DNA of 64,000 bases from Typha latifolia. Lineage: Eukaryota; Streptophyta; Magnoliopsida; Poales; Typhaceae. Under the pieces are notes generated by a model, which was not told the origin of the DNA, made no database searches, and worked only from the letters and a program-made list of their open reading frames with translations. Position 1 is the first letter of the stretch; every line of letters starts with the position of its first letter. Both the position numbers and the translations under genes were made by a program. The stretch covers positions 186,001 to 250,000 of the forward strand of contig CM034103.1 of the NCBI GenBank assembly GCA_019914945.1, read 5' to 3'. This document shows, piece by piece, positions 26,401 through 39,576 of this stretch.

Positions 26401-29205
26401 AATAATTTCTGACGTAGCCCAATAAGAGTAATAGCTGATATCTAGTCACTACTGAATGTAAATCTTATTCTTACTAAATGCTAATTATGGAATAAGTGTT
26501 CTCATTTATTTTATATAATCTTATTCATTTTTAAATCATATATCATATTTTATGTTATTAAAGATTATATCTAGTTCTTACTATTTGTTCTTTACAGGGT
26601 TCGTTTCCATTATGGTCATCCAGATGTTTTTGATAGAATCTTTCACCTTACAAGGGGTGGCATAAGTAAAGCTTCTAAGATTATCAATCTAAGTGAGGAT
26701 ATCTTCTCAGGTAAGCTTACGCATTAATTAATAATTACTGGCCCTTCATCTTTTATTTTTTCTTGGTTATTGTTACTTACATTTGTATTTGTAGGGTTTA
26801 ATTCAACTATGCGTGGAGGGACTGTCACACATCATGAATATATGCAAGTGGGTAAGGGACGTGATGTGGGACTGAATCAAGTTTCTCTTTTTGAGGCAAA
26901 GGTGGCAAATGGAAATGGTGAACAAACACTAAGCCGTGATGTTTATCGATTGGGGCGTAGATTTGACTTTTATAGAATGCTCTCTTTCTACTTCACCACT
27001 GTGGGCTTCTACTTCAGTAGCATGGTAAGCCTACTGTATATAGGCATATATCTTGAGATAATTCCTGTGATCTCTTCAGGTACTTATACATTGCAAGTAA
27101 TGTGGATCTCCAATATAGATATTCCATATTGGTTTTCAACTTGACGAATCTCCCTCCCTCCCTCTCCCTCTCTCCCTACCCCCTCCTCCCCTATATATGA
27201 ATGTGCTTTCCTGTCCATACATTATAAACATGAATGTACTTGGGATTTCTCACTGATGTATACATGCTGAACATGGGCATACACATACATGTACATATGG
27301 CCATGTTGGTATATTGACAACAATGTTTCATGCTTTCAGGTGACTGTACTTACTGTTTATGTGTTCCTCTATGGGAGATTATATTTAGTTATGAGTGGTC
27401 TGGAAAGGTCAATATTGGAGGATCCACGCATACAAAATAGCAAGTCTCTCGAAAGTGCACTTGCTTCCCAGTCCGTTTTCCAGCTTGGATTACTACTTGT
27501 CCTCCCTATGGTAATGGAAGTTGGCCTGGAGAAAGGATTCCGCACAGCCCTGGGGGAGTTTATAATCATGCAGCTGCAGCTGGCATCTGTGTTCTTCACG
27601 TTTGAGCTTGGGACCAAGGCTCACTACTATGGGCGGACGATACTTCATGGGGGTGCTAAATATAGAGCTACGGGCCGTGGTTTTGTTGTATTTCATGCAA
27701 AGTATGCAGATAATTATCGCATGTACTCCCGTAGCCACTTTGTTAAAGGCTTGGAGCTGATGATCCTTTTGGTTGTGTACCAAGTATATGGGCGGTCATA
27801 CCGGAGCTCAACTTTATATCTATTTGTTACATTCTCCATGTGGTTCTTGGTAGCCTCATGGTTATTTGCACCTTTCGTGTTCAATCCATCAGGATTTGAA
27901 TGGCAAAAGACAGTTGATGACTGGTCTGACTGGAAAAGATGGATGGGAAATCGCGGTGGCATTGGGATCTCGATCGATAGGAGTTGGGAATCTTGGTGGG
28001 AGAGTGAACAAGAGCACCTGAAGCATACAAGCATTCGGGGGCTGGTCCTGGAGATCATCCTGGCCCTTCGCTTCTTGATCTACCAGTACGGCATTGTTTA
28101 TCACCTTAATATAGCCCATCACAGCAGGAGTGTTCTGGTACACTTTTCCACAATTTTCTAGTCTTTGCTTCCTTTGGAAGCTGCAGCTGCTCCTGACTTA
28201 CTGCTCTGTTGCTTTCTCTAGGTATATGGACTATCTTGGCTCGTTATGTTGACTGTTCTAGTAGTTTTAAAGGTATGCAACTTTACGTTTTTTTTTATTA
28301 AACTAGAGGTGATAGTAAGGCTTGCAACATTTAGCGTATGGTCGTGGGTTCAAGCCACTTAACAACATAATAGGGGTTGGGTTGCATATATTGTCCTTTC
28401 TGGAACCCTGCATGGCTGCATTGATGGGAACCTCATGTACAAAGATACCCTTTACTTTGCGTATGAATAATTGTTGGTATTGGTTATTCTGTCCACCACT
28501 ATAGAGCTTCAAGGATATTCTTACCCTAACACTAATGAAATGCTGCTTTTTTTTCATGAGTATGAGTGTCAAAAAGCACTCCTTGGTGCTGTATCATTTT
28601 TTGGACGAATACGTGGAACAATACTCTCCATTTTAAGTTTGTTATTTTGCTCCTTTGTGCATTTAAGTGATGCCTTTTATTTTTCTGTTTTCAGATGGTT
28701 TCAATGGGAAGGCGAAGATTTGGTACAGACTTTCAGCTCATGTTCCGGATCCTAAAGGGCCTTCTCTTCCTTGGATTCGTGTCTGTCATGACCGTCTTGT
28801 TCGTTGTCTGTGGCCTGACAATATCTGATGTTCTCGCTAGCATTTTGGGATTCATGCCTACAGGGTGGTCTGTTCTTTTGGTGAGTACGTTGCTTGGATT
28901 ACTAAAACTGATATACCTGTCAAATATTTGAGATAATTTGTTTCCCTCACTGCTCTTGCTAGATTGGGCAAGTGTGTCGACCATTGCTTAAGAAGATGGG
29001 GTTCTGGGACTCAATCAAGGAGTTGGGAAGAGCATATGAGTACGTGATGGGAATCATCCTCTTCATGCCTATAGTGGTTCTGTCATGGTTCCCCTTCGTC
29101 TCAGAGTTCCAGACGCGCTTGCTTTTCAACCAAGCATTTAGTCGAGGACTGCAAATCTCAAGGATCCTTGCGGGGAGGAAGGATGGCAATACAAATTCCA
29201 GTTAA
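11419..29205 (+). CDS. CALS7: Callose synthase, CALS7/GSL7 type (1,3-beta-glucan synthase, GT48)
   Basis: A plasma-membrane enzyme that polymerises UDP-glucose into callose; the Arabidopsis CALS7 orthologue makes sieve-plate callose in phloem. Exons: 11419-11629, 11767-11867, 12934-13046, 13146-13233, 13333-13443, 13538-13705, 13896-13985, 14133-14224, 14337-14454, 15495-15629, 15723-15799, 15870-15966, 16976-17098, 17186-17303, 17476-17807, 17900-17952, 18041-18101, 19073-19154, 19604-19653, 19733-19819, 19891-19992, 20200-20291, 20374-20455, 20555-20718, 20873-20996, 21103-21203, 21293-21394, 21482-21633, 22148-22257, 22361-22493, 22558-22626, 22712-22907, 22997-23108, 24259-24381, 24448-24566, 24678-24761, 26598-26710, 26795-27024, 27340-28137, 28222-28272, 28695-28880, 28963-29205. 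They sum to 5793 bases in one frame, 1930 residues, slightly short at the C-terminus for the family. Seen: [11 protein letters not shown] start with [11 protein letters not shown], the [16 protein letters not shown]-terminal block, [20 protein letters not shown] and [12 protein letters not shown] in the catalytic loop, and clustered helices at both ends. Intron 15 has a GC donor. Confidence 0.93.
17808..17899 (+). other. GC-AG intron 15 of the callose synthase gene
   Basis: The exon ends at CAG, encoding WWAQ, and is followed by GCAAGC instead of GT. The next exon starts after CATCAG with CCCAAGC ([11 protein letters not shown]). No GT nearby keeps the frame. CAG/GCAAG is the usual form of this minor donor class. 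Confidence 0.8.
19207..19558. mobile_element. MITE-like element with long inverted repeats in callose synthase intron 18
   Basis: The left end reads AATTACACTAAGACCC then a CTATTG block. The reverse complement of the right end reads AATCACACTAAGACCCC then a CTATTG block. Similarity continues inward for about 100 bases (ACACATTGACnnCCTnAACTATGAAAAA on both arms). The core has no ORF. Exact ends and target duplication are not clear, so the superfamily is unassigned. It resembles the larger element at about 52.9-53.4 kb. Confidence 0.7.
23415..23498. repeat. Three-copy 27-bp tandem repeat in callose synthase intron 33
   Basis: Three successive near-identical units start from ATATCCTCATTGAAATTACC. 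The third copy differs at a few bases. It is a small minisatellite inside the 1.15 kb intron 23109-24258. Confidence 0.85.
25753..25998. repeat. Possible non-autonomous element in callose synthase intron 36
   Basis: The 1.8 kb intron (24762-26597) holds a stretch with a palindrome at 25761-25777 (GGGGATAA, T, TTATCCCC), and its two ends are loosely inverted copies (GGAA..GGGGA..TTATCC). The ends do not align cleanly and no target duplication was found, so this is only a suggestion of an old insertion. Confidence 0.25.
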
Positions 29206-30110
29206 AAGCTTGTCTTGTCTTGTCTTCCCCACCTGCAGCATCAGTTTCTTATTTGAGATGTGTAGTTTGTCGTTGAATCTTCATCCAAAAATTTTAGTCG
29301 CTGTAGTAGTCGCAAATAAATTTTAGCCACATCTTGACTTGCTCAGATTAACTTTTCCCGTAAGAGAGAAAGTATCATGGTGTCGCTGTTATACTCCATA
29401 ATTGTCAACTAAAATTTCTTGATTACTTTGTCCTAATTGGATAAACAACAAAGATTCTCGGCTGATGATTTTATTTTATTTATTCATTGAGAAGAAAACC
29501 AGTTAGGTACTAATAATTATATGATACAAAGACTCCATTTTAAGAACACACTGAGCAGAATTTTTTTTTTAAAATTTATTTTTGATCAAAACACACTGAG
29601 TAGATTGTAGAGTACAAATAAGCATGGTTGTCTCTGGCCCCATTGGGATGCAGTGCAAAAGATATAACTACCAGCTCAGAATCAGTGAGTTCAATCTTTA
29701 CTGGATTCAGTTGGTTTGAGCAAAATGAACAGAAGTGGCTCAGTAAAGCCGATGTGCAGGCAGCCGGATCTTTGCAACATAATTAAAGAATACTCATATG
29801 AAATGTGTACAGGAAAACAAAACGGTTTATATTTACAAGGGCCTAGCCTTATGCAACAAAACCAAGGGGAGAAACATTGTCAAAGGTGTGTTCTGGGGGC
29901 ATCAATCAGACAACAGCATGCTCTGTCTGTCTTGTATCAGCTTACTACTCTCCCAGCCTGGCATGGCAGTAACGGAAGTATAGGGGAGTGGCAAATCCAG
30001 TATAGATCTAACTTCCCCAGCAGCGCATGCTCTGAGCATTACCAAAATACAATTTAGGATCTCTCCTTTTTGTTTCTTTTTTCTTCTTGGAAAAAAAGAA
30101 GAAGAGAAAC
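29206..30110. other. Convergent 3' spacer, callose synthase and TPK
   Basis: Holds the 3' untranslated regions of both flanking genes. An AATAAA lies near 29314 on the plus strand, a possible polyadenylation signal for the callose synthase transcript. No further gene is recognised. Confidence 0.6.
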
Positions 30111-33100
30111 TCAGTGATGGCTTCCTATCAGATCCGAAAGTGTGATCTTTCCGCACTTCCCACTGTCTAGCCTATCAAACTGCTCGCATATCTGCAAGAT
30201 GTCCTTCTCAGGAACCTTCCCCATCTCCTTGAGCTTGTAAATCACAAACTCTGATTTTCTGCAGGTTAGCATCGACAGAAAGATAATTCAGAAATCAAAA
30301 GGAGTCTAATATAGAATAGATACAGCAGCGAGAGAACATAATCAGACTAAACTTGGTTATATGGGTTATAATGTCATAGGAAAGAGCTATTCTCTCAGAA
30401 AAAAAAATGTTATAGGAAAAAAGCTAGAAAAATACTTACAGAAGAATGATAGTAATTTATATAGAGAAGGCTAGCTAGACAAAGCAAAAGAGAAAGAGAA
30501 GGAAAGTTACTGTCTTCCAATGGTAGCCGTGATACCTGTGCACACACTCATATGTTAAACATGTATATGGTGCCACTCAAATTTGGCTAATTCTATAGTG
30601 GATGTAGAGGCATTTAAATAGGCCACACTTTACTATATTTTATCTAGTCAAATGCACCCAGAACTTAATTGTGAGATGCCACAATACATAAACAACAACA
30701 ATCATATAAGCCTTACTAGAAGAGATTGTGCAGGGGGGAAAAAAAAATAAAAACTAGCTATACAGTATAAGCATTCTACATGCACTTCTTGGAAGCAACC
30801 TGCAGCAAATCATAGTGGTGTTCCAATTCAGGAAATTATTGATCCATCTCATCGCTCATTTACACTTGGCATATGCCTACGTGGAAAAGGAAATAGTATG
30901 AATCAAGGCATTGTTTCGATCAATTTCTAAGACTCATACAGCCCACTTGAATTTTGAAGAACAACAACTCTGCATTTTCTAAAGCATTAGCCAGCACTAT
31001 TCCACACTATAGCATTCCTTAGTATGGAATCAGGTTTTAAACTTTTAATGCATCAGCTGGCTATGGTGAAAATCCAAGAATGTATCTCATGATTTAGTTT
31101 CCTAAAATATTTCAGGAATATCCAGAAATTGTTACAATAGAAGGTATTTTCTGCAACTTGTTACAACTCCATAATACTTGTAGGCCGTAATCTGTACGAG
31201 CTTTCAAGAGCCAGTTGTTGAGCTGGATTGCACCGATTGGAGCAAGAATTCGAACGTAAATAGCTGGTGCAATACACTTATACACCAGAATTTGGCATGG
31301 CAGGGAAAAAAAGGAACTCACTAATAATTTAAGTAGAATGCTTGAGTAAGATATTTCCTCTCTTTTTTTTGTTTATTTGTTTGTTTGCTCCAGGCTAATC
31401 TTATTATTATTATTATTTCAACTAAAAGAAATGTCAACCAACATTGAGGAACTTCTCTTACCCAATTAATGTGAAGACTAAAAGATCTTCGGAAACAAAG
31501 AAGTTACTACATTATTTGAGAAATCATTAAGCCCCACATAACCTCTACTTTCAACAAGGGCATCTCCCTCTTAACCACATGAATTGTTGCCTCCGGTATA
31601 TCAAAGACCAATATGAGAATCATTTCTTATGGTGGTAAATTCTATCGAGGCATGCTTAGAATTATATTTATCTTGAATTTCATATCTTTCTAGTTTCTTC
31701 ATCGTAACATACCCATAAAATCCTTTCAACTAACTGATCAATGAAACCACTTCTGGAGAAAGAGATCATGACACTTCTCTTGGAAATGACAAGATGCCTA
31801 TATTCATTAGCTCTACTCACATCCAGACTTGGTCCAAACTATCTAGGTTCATTCCTTTGGTACTCCATCCGCAAAATCTTGGCTTACTAGTTAATCCTTC
31901 TTTATCTAGGATGCACACCTCCTCCATCTCAACTCCTCTCCCTAGGTCTAATTTTCTTGCATCCTTTTGCATTACGACGTCTACAACTTTGACAAAAGTG
32001 AGAAAAGGAACCTATTTCCACTCTTTGATCCTTCTTATGCATTTTAGATGTGGAATATCACAAAATGCCACTACGTATTCTACAAGACTAATCTTACCCA
32101 TATTCTACAAAATCCTTCCCTATTTTACCACCTCAGATATCTTTTTTTTTTTTTTTCTTCTTTCAAGAATAATATCTCGGGACATTTCATCCCACTCAAG
32201 TAACGCAACCTCTCCTTATTCCAATTCAAACATGCCTTCATTGTTCCCACTCAAAAAACCATCTAATTAACGAAGAAGAATATAAATAATGATGAAAAGA
32301 TGAAAGGAGACGAACGAACTCACGTGACGAAGCCGTTGTTGTCAATGTCTGCCGCGAGGAACTCTGAGACGGTCATGTCCCTGCAGAGCACCCACTTGGC
32401 GATCATGCGGTGACGCTTGTCGATCCTCGCCTCAGCAAGGTAGAGGAAGGAACGGGCGACGGCAAGCGTGGACAGGAGCAACCACACGGCGGCAAACAGT
32501 CTCCCGGGCAGTGTCTTGAACGCTCGGTCGCCGTAGCCGACGGTGGTCACCGACATGACCGAAAGGTAGAACGCATCGAGCCATCCCAGCCGCTCGACGA
32601 AGCGGAGCACGAATGCCCCGACGCCGACGCAGAGCACGACGACGCCAAGCGCGAGGGCTACCTTCATCCTTATCCGCATCCTCCCCTTCTTGACGTCGAC
32701 GATGTAATGCCTCGCAATGTCGCCGCGGTGTCGCCCGCCGCGCTTGCCGCCGTTCTTGGAGACGGCGGTGAGGAGGAGCGACTCCTGCAAATCGAGAACG
32801 TAGGAGACCATGGCGGAAAGGAGGATGTCGACGAAACCGAATCCGATTAGGACGAAGGTGATGGAGAAGATCTTGGCGAGCGGGGTGGCCGGGGTGATGT
32901 CCCCGTATCCGATAGTGCACATGGTAACGATGCAGAAGTAGAGGGCGTCGACGATGGGGTTGGTGGTGGCGGCGGTGAAGTTGGAAGGCTCGGCAGCGTA
33001 GACGACGACGCCGAAGGCGAGGTAAGCGAAGAGGAATATGACGGCGTTGCGGACGACGGATGGGCGGCGGGGGGCGGGCGGGGAGGCGGAACTCGCATGC

Positions 33101-33570
33101 GGGTTGGATGCGCTATTGATTCCGGCCATAGCGGGGGCGGTGCGGGAGCGGTGGAGGTTGCTCTTCGGCTTCGTCGACAACGACGACGAAGAAGAAATCG
33201 GAGACGCAGGCCATAGTAAGGAATCGTCATAAAAAGGGATAGAGATCGAACTGGCTTCTTGGATTGTCGGGAGAGGAGGAGGAGGAGAAGAAGGAGGAGG
33301 AGGAGTAGTAGTAGAAGGGAGGAGGGAGAATGATTCGAGGTCGGTGGGGCCAAATATCAATCGCTCCTTGAATACAGCGGCGGCGGGGGAGAGGGAGGAT
33401 GACGAAGGGGAGAAGGGAGGAATAGAGACTTCGCCGTCTTCTGGAAGAGGGCAAAGAGGAGACAACGGAGTCGAGGAAGAATTGTGAAGAAGTTTTCTTA
33501 TCGAGATTGGAAGAGGAGGAGTAGGAGTTGGAAGAGGAGACGAAGAAGAGAGGAGAGGCTCTTTGTCCAT
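30111..33570 (-). CDS. TPK: Two-pore potassium channel (TPK/KCO family)
   Basis: A K+ channel subunit with two pore regions; family members sit mostly in the vacuolar membrane, work as dimers and respond to cytosolic Ca2+. Two exons, 33570-32324 and 30258-30111, join in frame to give 464 residues. The disordered N-terminus is rich in Pro and Ser. A 14-3-3 type motif RSRTAP is at residues 141-146. TM1 is near 173-192, pore 1 TIGYGD ends at 224, and pore 2 TTVGYGD ends at 348, followed by TM4. The C-terminus has a canonical EF-hand loop at 408-419 (DIDNNGFVTKSE), split across the intron, and a weaker one near 444-455 (DRLDSGKCGKIT). The 2.07 kb intron sits in the first EF hand. The subtype (TPK1, 2, 3 or 5) is not decided. 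Exon 1 is very GC-rich and gives long antisense shadow ORFs. Confidence 0.94.
30259..32323 (-). other. Large intron of the TPK gene
   Basis: A 2.07 kb AT-rich intron with donor CAC/GTGAGT and acceptor CTGCAG. The part near 31560-32260 is less AT-rich and has a long open plus-strand frame (31794-32270). It may be a decayed insertion, but I recognise no domain in it. Confidence 0.45.
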
Positions 33571-33748
33571 GAAAAGGTACTAACTACTACTACTCTCTTT
33601 TTCTTCTCTCTTCTTCTCTCTTTCTATGCCTATCTATTATGCCTTTGCCTTTCGGTACTAAAAAGTACTTCACTACTAGACCAGATTTCATACCGTATCC
33701 ACTGCTTGCATCTTTGTATTATTCATTTATTCTTCTCTACATATTTGC

Positions 33749-33814
<66 letters not shown>

Positions 33815-34651
33815 TCTTTTAATAATTAAAAAGAAAAGAAAAGATTTGCTTGATTTATTTTATTTAAAAATTAATAATTTATATAGCAAAGTATGTGACA
33901 GAGGAGAACTAAGTATTTAATTAAGTCCCTTAATTATGTGAACCTATGGTTGGGGTACTTAGTATGCATATAAGACATGGATTGGATTTTGTTTTCCTTT
34001 TTGACTATTTATAAAAATAATATATTTTACAAATGACAAATAGGGATAAGATTGTAAAACAAAGATTATGTGATATTATTAATTGGTTGGCATACCTCAC
34101 ATCCTTATGTAGTAGTGGAACACATTAATTCGAGTATATATATATGTGCATCTAATAATATGACTAACAAACCCAACTTATCCTTTATTTCTTCTAACTT
34201 TTAATAAGCCTTAATCCTTTTATTTATATATATATATATACAAGAATAAACTCTAGCATATTACTTTGTTTCTGAAGCACAAACTTAGTGATTATTATTA
34301 ATGTTGTATTTCTTTTGACCACAAACACATAGTTTTTCCAAACCATTTCTGATTTCTTTTTCCCTTAAAATTATATTTTTGACATATTCTCTATCTCTTT
34401 AGATTTTATTTGTCTCCTAACTTGAAATCAAGAAAGAGAGCTCAATTAAAAAGTTATTAGGATTTGTGAGGTAGATATTTGGCCTAATTGCTGGCACTAA
34501 TTGTGAAATTAAAAGGTGTTACAAAAGCTAATTATTTTTTAGATAGCCTAACATCTTTTGGATACCTTATAGGGTAACCAAAACTTTAATTAAATTAACA
34601 TCTAAAAGTCAATGGATATGCTGGTAGTTGGATCATGTCACACATAACTTT

Positions 34652-34685
<34 letters not shown>

Positions 34686-36040
34686 ACCTAATTAAATCAT
34701 TCAAGAAACTTTGGATTCTTTTCATTAACATATATAATACTGTGCATAAATTAAATACAACATAGAAATACCCCTATAAAATATAAACTTAAAGAGATGA
34801 GATGAGCATCAGATTTGCCATTTAAGTGAATCTCACTGCCCTAATATTTGGCTTTGAAATTATAAATTATATCAAGTCATCATCTATATAATGTATGTCA
34901 TATTGCTTTCACTTGGTAAAAGTATGATTGACCTTCAATTTTATTATCATATTATGCCACCAATTTGGCGTCACAAAGTAAGAAATTAATATTGGTTACA
35001 TAATTGACTATATTTATTGCCTAAACTGAAAAGGTTATAAGAAACCTTCAAAGTATTTAATTCTTTTAAGCCTTGCACTAAAAAAATATTAACTACGTTC
35101 TTCATTTGATACTATATAATTGAGACAAAAGAAATTTCTTTTAAGTATGTAATATTATTTCCTATCATTTGATTTTAATTTAGATAACTATGCCTACTAA
35201 ATGAATTTTCAAAAAAATTTCTGGCATGTAATTTATTTTATATAATTAAATTAAGAAGACCTGAGGATAATAAATTAATTTCAATTCTGTTACTCTTGAC
35301 CACGGATCTTTCTAGACCTTGTACTAGGAATCACTTTTAATTGTTAAATTTCAAATTTTCTATTTCTAAATCCAAAGATAAGATTTCTATGTAATTAATT
35401 TGATATTATTTAATTAAATTTAAATTTAATTTTTTAAAATAAAAATAAAAATTTAACGGTGCTCAACTAAATACCGACGTAATCCAAACACGCAATCGTC
35501 TGGATCCAATGTTTGTATTATTTTATATGCTTAATGCAATCTATAATTAATACAAAGTAGAGCCTTCTTTGAGGGGCATACTGATACTACCAAGTTGCTC
35601 TTTACTTTACTAGTATCGTGGATTTGTCACCCACACAGGATGGTACAAGCATCTGGATCTGTCATCGTTTTGTGTGAGGAAACGCACTTGAGGTGTTCGT
35701 CGTATTGCTCAGGTGAGTACATGAACAGTTTGGGCTGTAAATTTAGTGTCACTTTACTTTGTCTGTGCTAGAATTCTTTAGATTTACTCTGTGCCCAAAG
35801 GTAAAACTATAAAGTTACACTGATGTTTCACAGTTGCTTGCCCCTGGGCACTTGGAAAATCCTAGCCATGAAATGTTATGGGATACTATCATTTGTTATA
35901 TGTGTGGTCACAGAATTTCCGGGAAAGAAATCAAGAAGAACCAGGAGTTAGGTAGTGGTTATAACTAACTATACGACATTCCCTTACTCGAGGTAATGGA
36001 GCAATCCAAATCCAAAAAGCGCGTGTGTGGGTATTAATAG
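33571..36040. other. Divergent intergenic region, TPK and PLP-homeostasis gene
   Basis: A very AT-rich 2.5 kb spacer holding the promoters of both flanking genes. It contains a (TA)n(GA)n tract at about 33752-33808 and (TA)n tracts near 34215-34230 and 34655-34681. No gene recognised. Confidence 0.7.
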
Positions 36041-38685
36041 ATGGCAGCTCCGGTGGTGGAAGGGGTGGCGGCCACTGCACTGCGCTCGGTGCTCCGCCGG
36101 GCACAGCAGGCTGCTGAGAGGTCGGGCCGGCGGGCAGAGGAGGTCCGGGTGGTGGCTGTCGGCAAGACAAAGCCGGTCTCACTCGTTCGCCAGCTTTATG
36201 ACGCCGGCCACCGCTGCTTCGGCGAGAATTATGTGCAGGAGTTCGTCGACAAGGCTCCACTGGTACTTTTCTTCTTCTGTGTGGATTGATACTTTAGCAT
36301 CACAGAACCCATTCGTATCTCTTTTGTGATCAGTACGAATTAGTTGTTCTGACTATGGTACAAGGCAATTCATGACTTTCTATGACTACAATTGTTAGTT
36401 ATGTCAATTTTCCGTTCTCATGATCTTGCAATTGAAGTCTTTAATGTGCTGTCATAAGAGCTATCTTTCCTCCTAAGAAACTAATGAAGTCATAGAGTAA
36501 CAGGACACTGTTAATAGATTCTTCCAAGGAAGAATAAATTGATGGGGTTACACAAGCTCTTTAGGTTTCCTTGCATTATTTATGTCAACAAGAGCTGAGC
36601 ATATTTGCTAATCTCTCTTTTGCAGCTTCCAGCAGATATTGAGTGGCATTTTATTGGACATCTCCAAAGCAACAAAGTTAAATCTCTTCTAGGTATTCTT
36701 TCAGCTAGCACAAATAGCTGACGAGATCACCTGGACATTTCTTGACTAGTTTCTCATAAGCAGAGCTAAGAACAATAACTTTGCCTATAAATGATCCTTT
36801 TATCCCATTTTTCGCGATACAAGAATTATCTTCAGTTTGTTTCCCCCACTCAGTGCGTCTCTTTATCTGAATGTTTTGATACAAGTGATAGGTAGCATTA
36901 CATTTTCTTTCTTTATGCAGCTTCTGTTCCCAATCTTGACATGGTTGAGAGTGTAGATAACGAAAAGGTAATCAATCACTACCTTAGCTAGTTTCTGAAG
37001 TTAAATATAGTATTGCGATTATCTTGTTCTTTATGCCATTAGCTTGCGTAAGACCTTTAGCTAAAAATTTGAGCATGTTTAATCATGCCAAGTTTAACTT
37101 GGACAACAATTCTGCTTATAATTTATTATCAGCTTTTTTTTTTCAGTTTATCAGTGTGAGAAGTATAAATCTCATTCTCATAGATTGTGTTCATGATCAG
37201 AACTTGAAATGCTATCATGTTGCATAATGGAAAATAAAGGTAAGAAAAAAAAAATCATGTTTTATGTTTATATGCACTTCAGGTTGCTAATTATCTTGAT
37301 CGTGCTGTTGCAAGTTTGGGAAGGAAGCCACTGAAGGTTCTTGTTCAAGTGAATACTAGTGGAGAAGAGTGTAAGTATGAAGGCATTTTCTAGTTTAGTC
37401 TGTCAGACTTGAACTCTTTCACAACGGATTATACAATGTCTGCATTCAAAGGATCCCCACTTTGAACACTTCTTATCTTCTATCTTGTAAAATTAGTCTA
37501 TAGAAATGCATTGAAGTACTTCATAGATCACTCAATTTTCATTTGAACAACCAAAAAGGATATGGCTCACTTCCTGTATTTCTACTTAGAGACTTCATCT
37601 CGATCATATGCTTTAATTTCCATGGACAATTGAGTATCCATTTAGACCAGATAGACAAGGCAAGATAACTGAATACTTGATTTGCCTTACTTTGGATTAC
37701 GTAAAGAATGGACTTTCCAGTGTTAAGTTCAGTAGTTGTTGCAGCATAGATGCAATTTATTGACCTTTTTAATTGATTGCCAACAAGCTGATTGCACCCA
37801 CATCTTTTAACTGCACTATTAAATCTTTTATAGTTGCTAGCAATGATAAAAAAAAGAAATTATAGATTGAAAACATTCATCTCAATGGCTGACATTGTTC
37901 GTGCTTTTCAGGTAATATATATACTGATGACTGATGAGTAACTTGCATCTCTGCAGCAAAATCTGGTATAGATCCGTCCAGATGTATTGAACTCGCTAAG
38001 CATGTCAAGCTTGCTTGCCCCAACCTTGTCTTCTCAGGCCTAATGACTATCGGAATGCCCAATTACTCCTCGACACCAGAAAACTTCAGTGTAAAGTTTC
38101 TCCTAATAAGCAGTTTTAGTTCTCCATTATAATTAGGGAAGATCTTATTTAGCACCTCCCATTTCAGGTTTATGAGTGCCCTCCTTCTAAGTTGTGATGT
38201 AATAAAAAATGATTGAAGTAACCAAGTGTTTTGGACTTATGGCTAGGCTATGTAAGACCAGTGATGAGCACCTTTCTGCTGAATAAAATGAAAATAGAGG
38301 GCAGAAAGTAGATTGATTCAAAATGTAGGACGTAAAACATAATACATGCAAATACTATCTCCAGCACTTTGCTAACATTTAACTTGTTGTGTTGGAAGAG
38401 CAGACATTGTCAAATTGCAGGGCAAACATATGCAAGGCACTTGGAATACCACAAGAGCAGTGTGAGCTTTCCATGGGCATGTCTGGTGACTTCGAGCAAG
38501 CAGTAAGAAGAATAACTTTCAAATTTGTCTTCGGAGGAGGAATGGCTGCGTGAAATGAAGAATGCAAACACTTTTAAAAACTTTTTCTTTCACTTTTGCA
38601 GATTGAAATGGGCAGTACAAATGTCAGAATTGGTTCAACTATATTTGGACCAAGGGAGTACCCGAATAGGAAGCAGAGCCAATGA
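36041..38685 (+). CDS. Pyridoxal phosphate homeostasis protein (YggS/PROSC/YBL036C family)
   Basis: A PLP-binding protein with an alanine-racemase-like TIM barrel and no established catalytic role; it buffers vitamin B6 and amino/keto acid pools, probably in cytosol. Seven exons: 36041-36262, 36626-36692, 36921-36967, 37283-37370, 37957-38090, 38404-38502, 38602-38685. They sum to 741 bases, 246 residues, the normal length. The PLP lysine lies in VAVGKTKP near residue 38. Family motifs: [57 protein letters not shown] and [17 protein letters not shown] ([13 protein letters not shown]). No targeting peptide is evident. The start is the first in-frame ATG, shortly after a GC-rich leader. Confidence 0.95.
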
Positions 38686-39576
38686 CATGCAATCTGCTAT
38701 GCTTTTGTTTCATGGTCATCTAATACAAGAGCAAGAACTACTACAAACCCTTTTCTTTTTTTATCTTAATTCAACTCCATCTAGTACAATATTCCCTGGC
38801 AATTCATGGTCATTTGATGTAACATCAGAACTTCTTTTCTGCTACTCCTATTAGTAAGTAAAGTGGAATACCATTGCCATGCATATGCTCTAATGGTTGT
38901 AAGTATGTTGCCATTTTAACCAGGATGATTGAGTAACACTAACACTCATTGGTATATGTAATTTGTGGACAGTATTTTTGCAGAATGAAGTTTGTGGGAC
39001 ATATTGCATTTATGGTTCCCTTTCATTTGCCTGGAATCCGGAAAGCCACCAGTTAATTGGAAGAATGACATTTTTCAACTCAACTCATTGTTTCTTTCTT
39101 GCATAGCAACAGTCTGGAGAGAAAAGGATTCCATTGGAAACGAACTGGTGATGATACCTCTCAAGACCATTGTCCTTTATCTTTTGTATTTGTTTATTGC
39201 AATTCACACCCTATAATTCCATTATTCCTTATTGAACCCTGCATTTTCAATAAAGTATCCTGATTCTTGTGAGGGATTACAAAAATATATAGAGTGAAAA
39301 TAGAGAGTCTAAATCGCAATAAACGCTAAGCAAGTGAAAAGAAAAGAAAAGAAAAGATTAAAAAAAGCACCCCATCCAGTGGAGCAAATTAGTAAGCCAA
39401 AGCAACACATGAGAAGACAAAAAAGAATTCCATGCTCCGTAAGATAAAACCCTTTTCATCTATTGGTACATTATACAAGGCGAACTTTGATAATTCTACA
39501 TATCTCTTGTGAGTTCCCTTAACGCTATTATCCATCAACAAAAGGTAAAAGATACATGTATACATTGCAGGAGTTA
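38686..39576. other. Convergent 3' spacer, PLP-homeostasis gene and CAP-H
   Basis: About 0.9 kb with 3' untranslated sequence of both genes and a short A/G-rich stretch near 39340-39357. No gene recognised. Confidence 0.6.

Noticed and set aside
32410..32850. Long plus-strand ORF opposite the TPK gene
   Set aside because: It is the antisense shadow of the GC-rich TPK exon 1; the minus-strand frame carries both GYGD pores and an EF hand.
32432..33353. Other minus-strand frames within TPK exon 1, rich in Arg/Pro/Ser
   Set aside because: Out-of-frame readings of the same GC-rich exon, without domain similarity.
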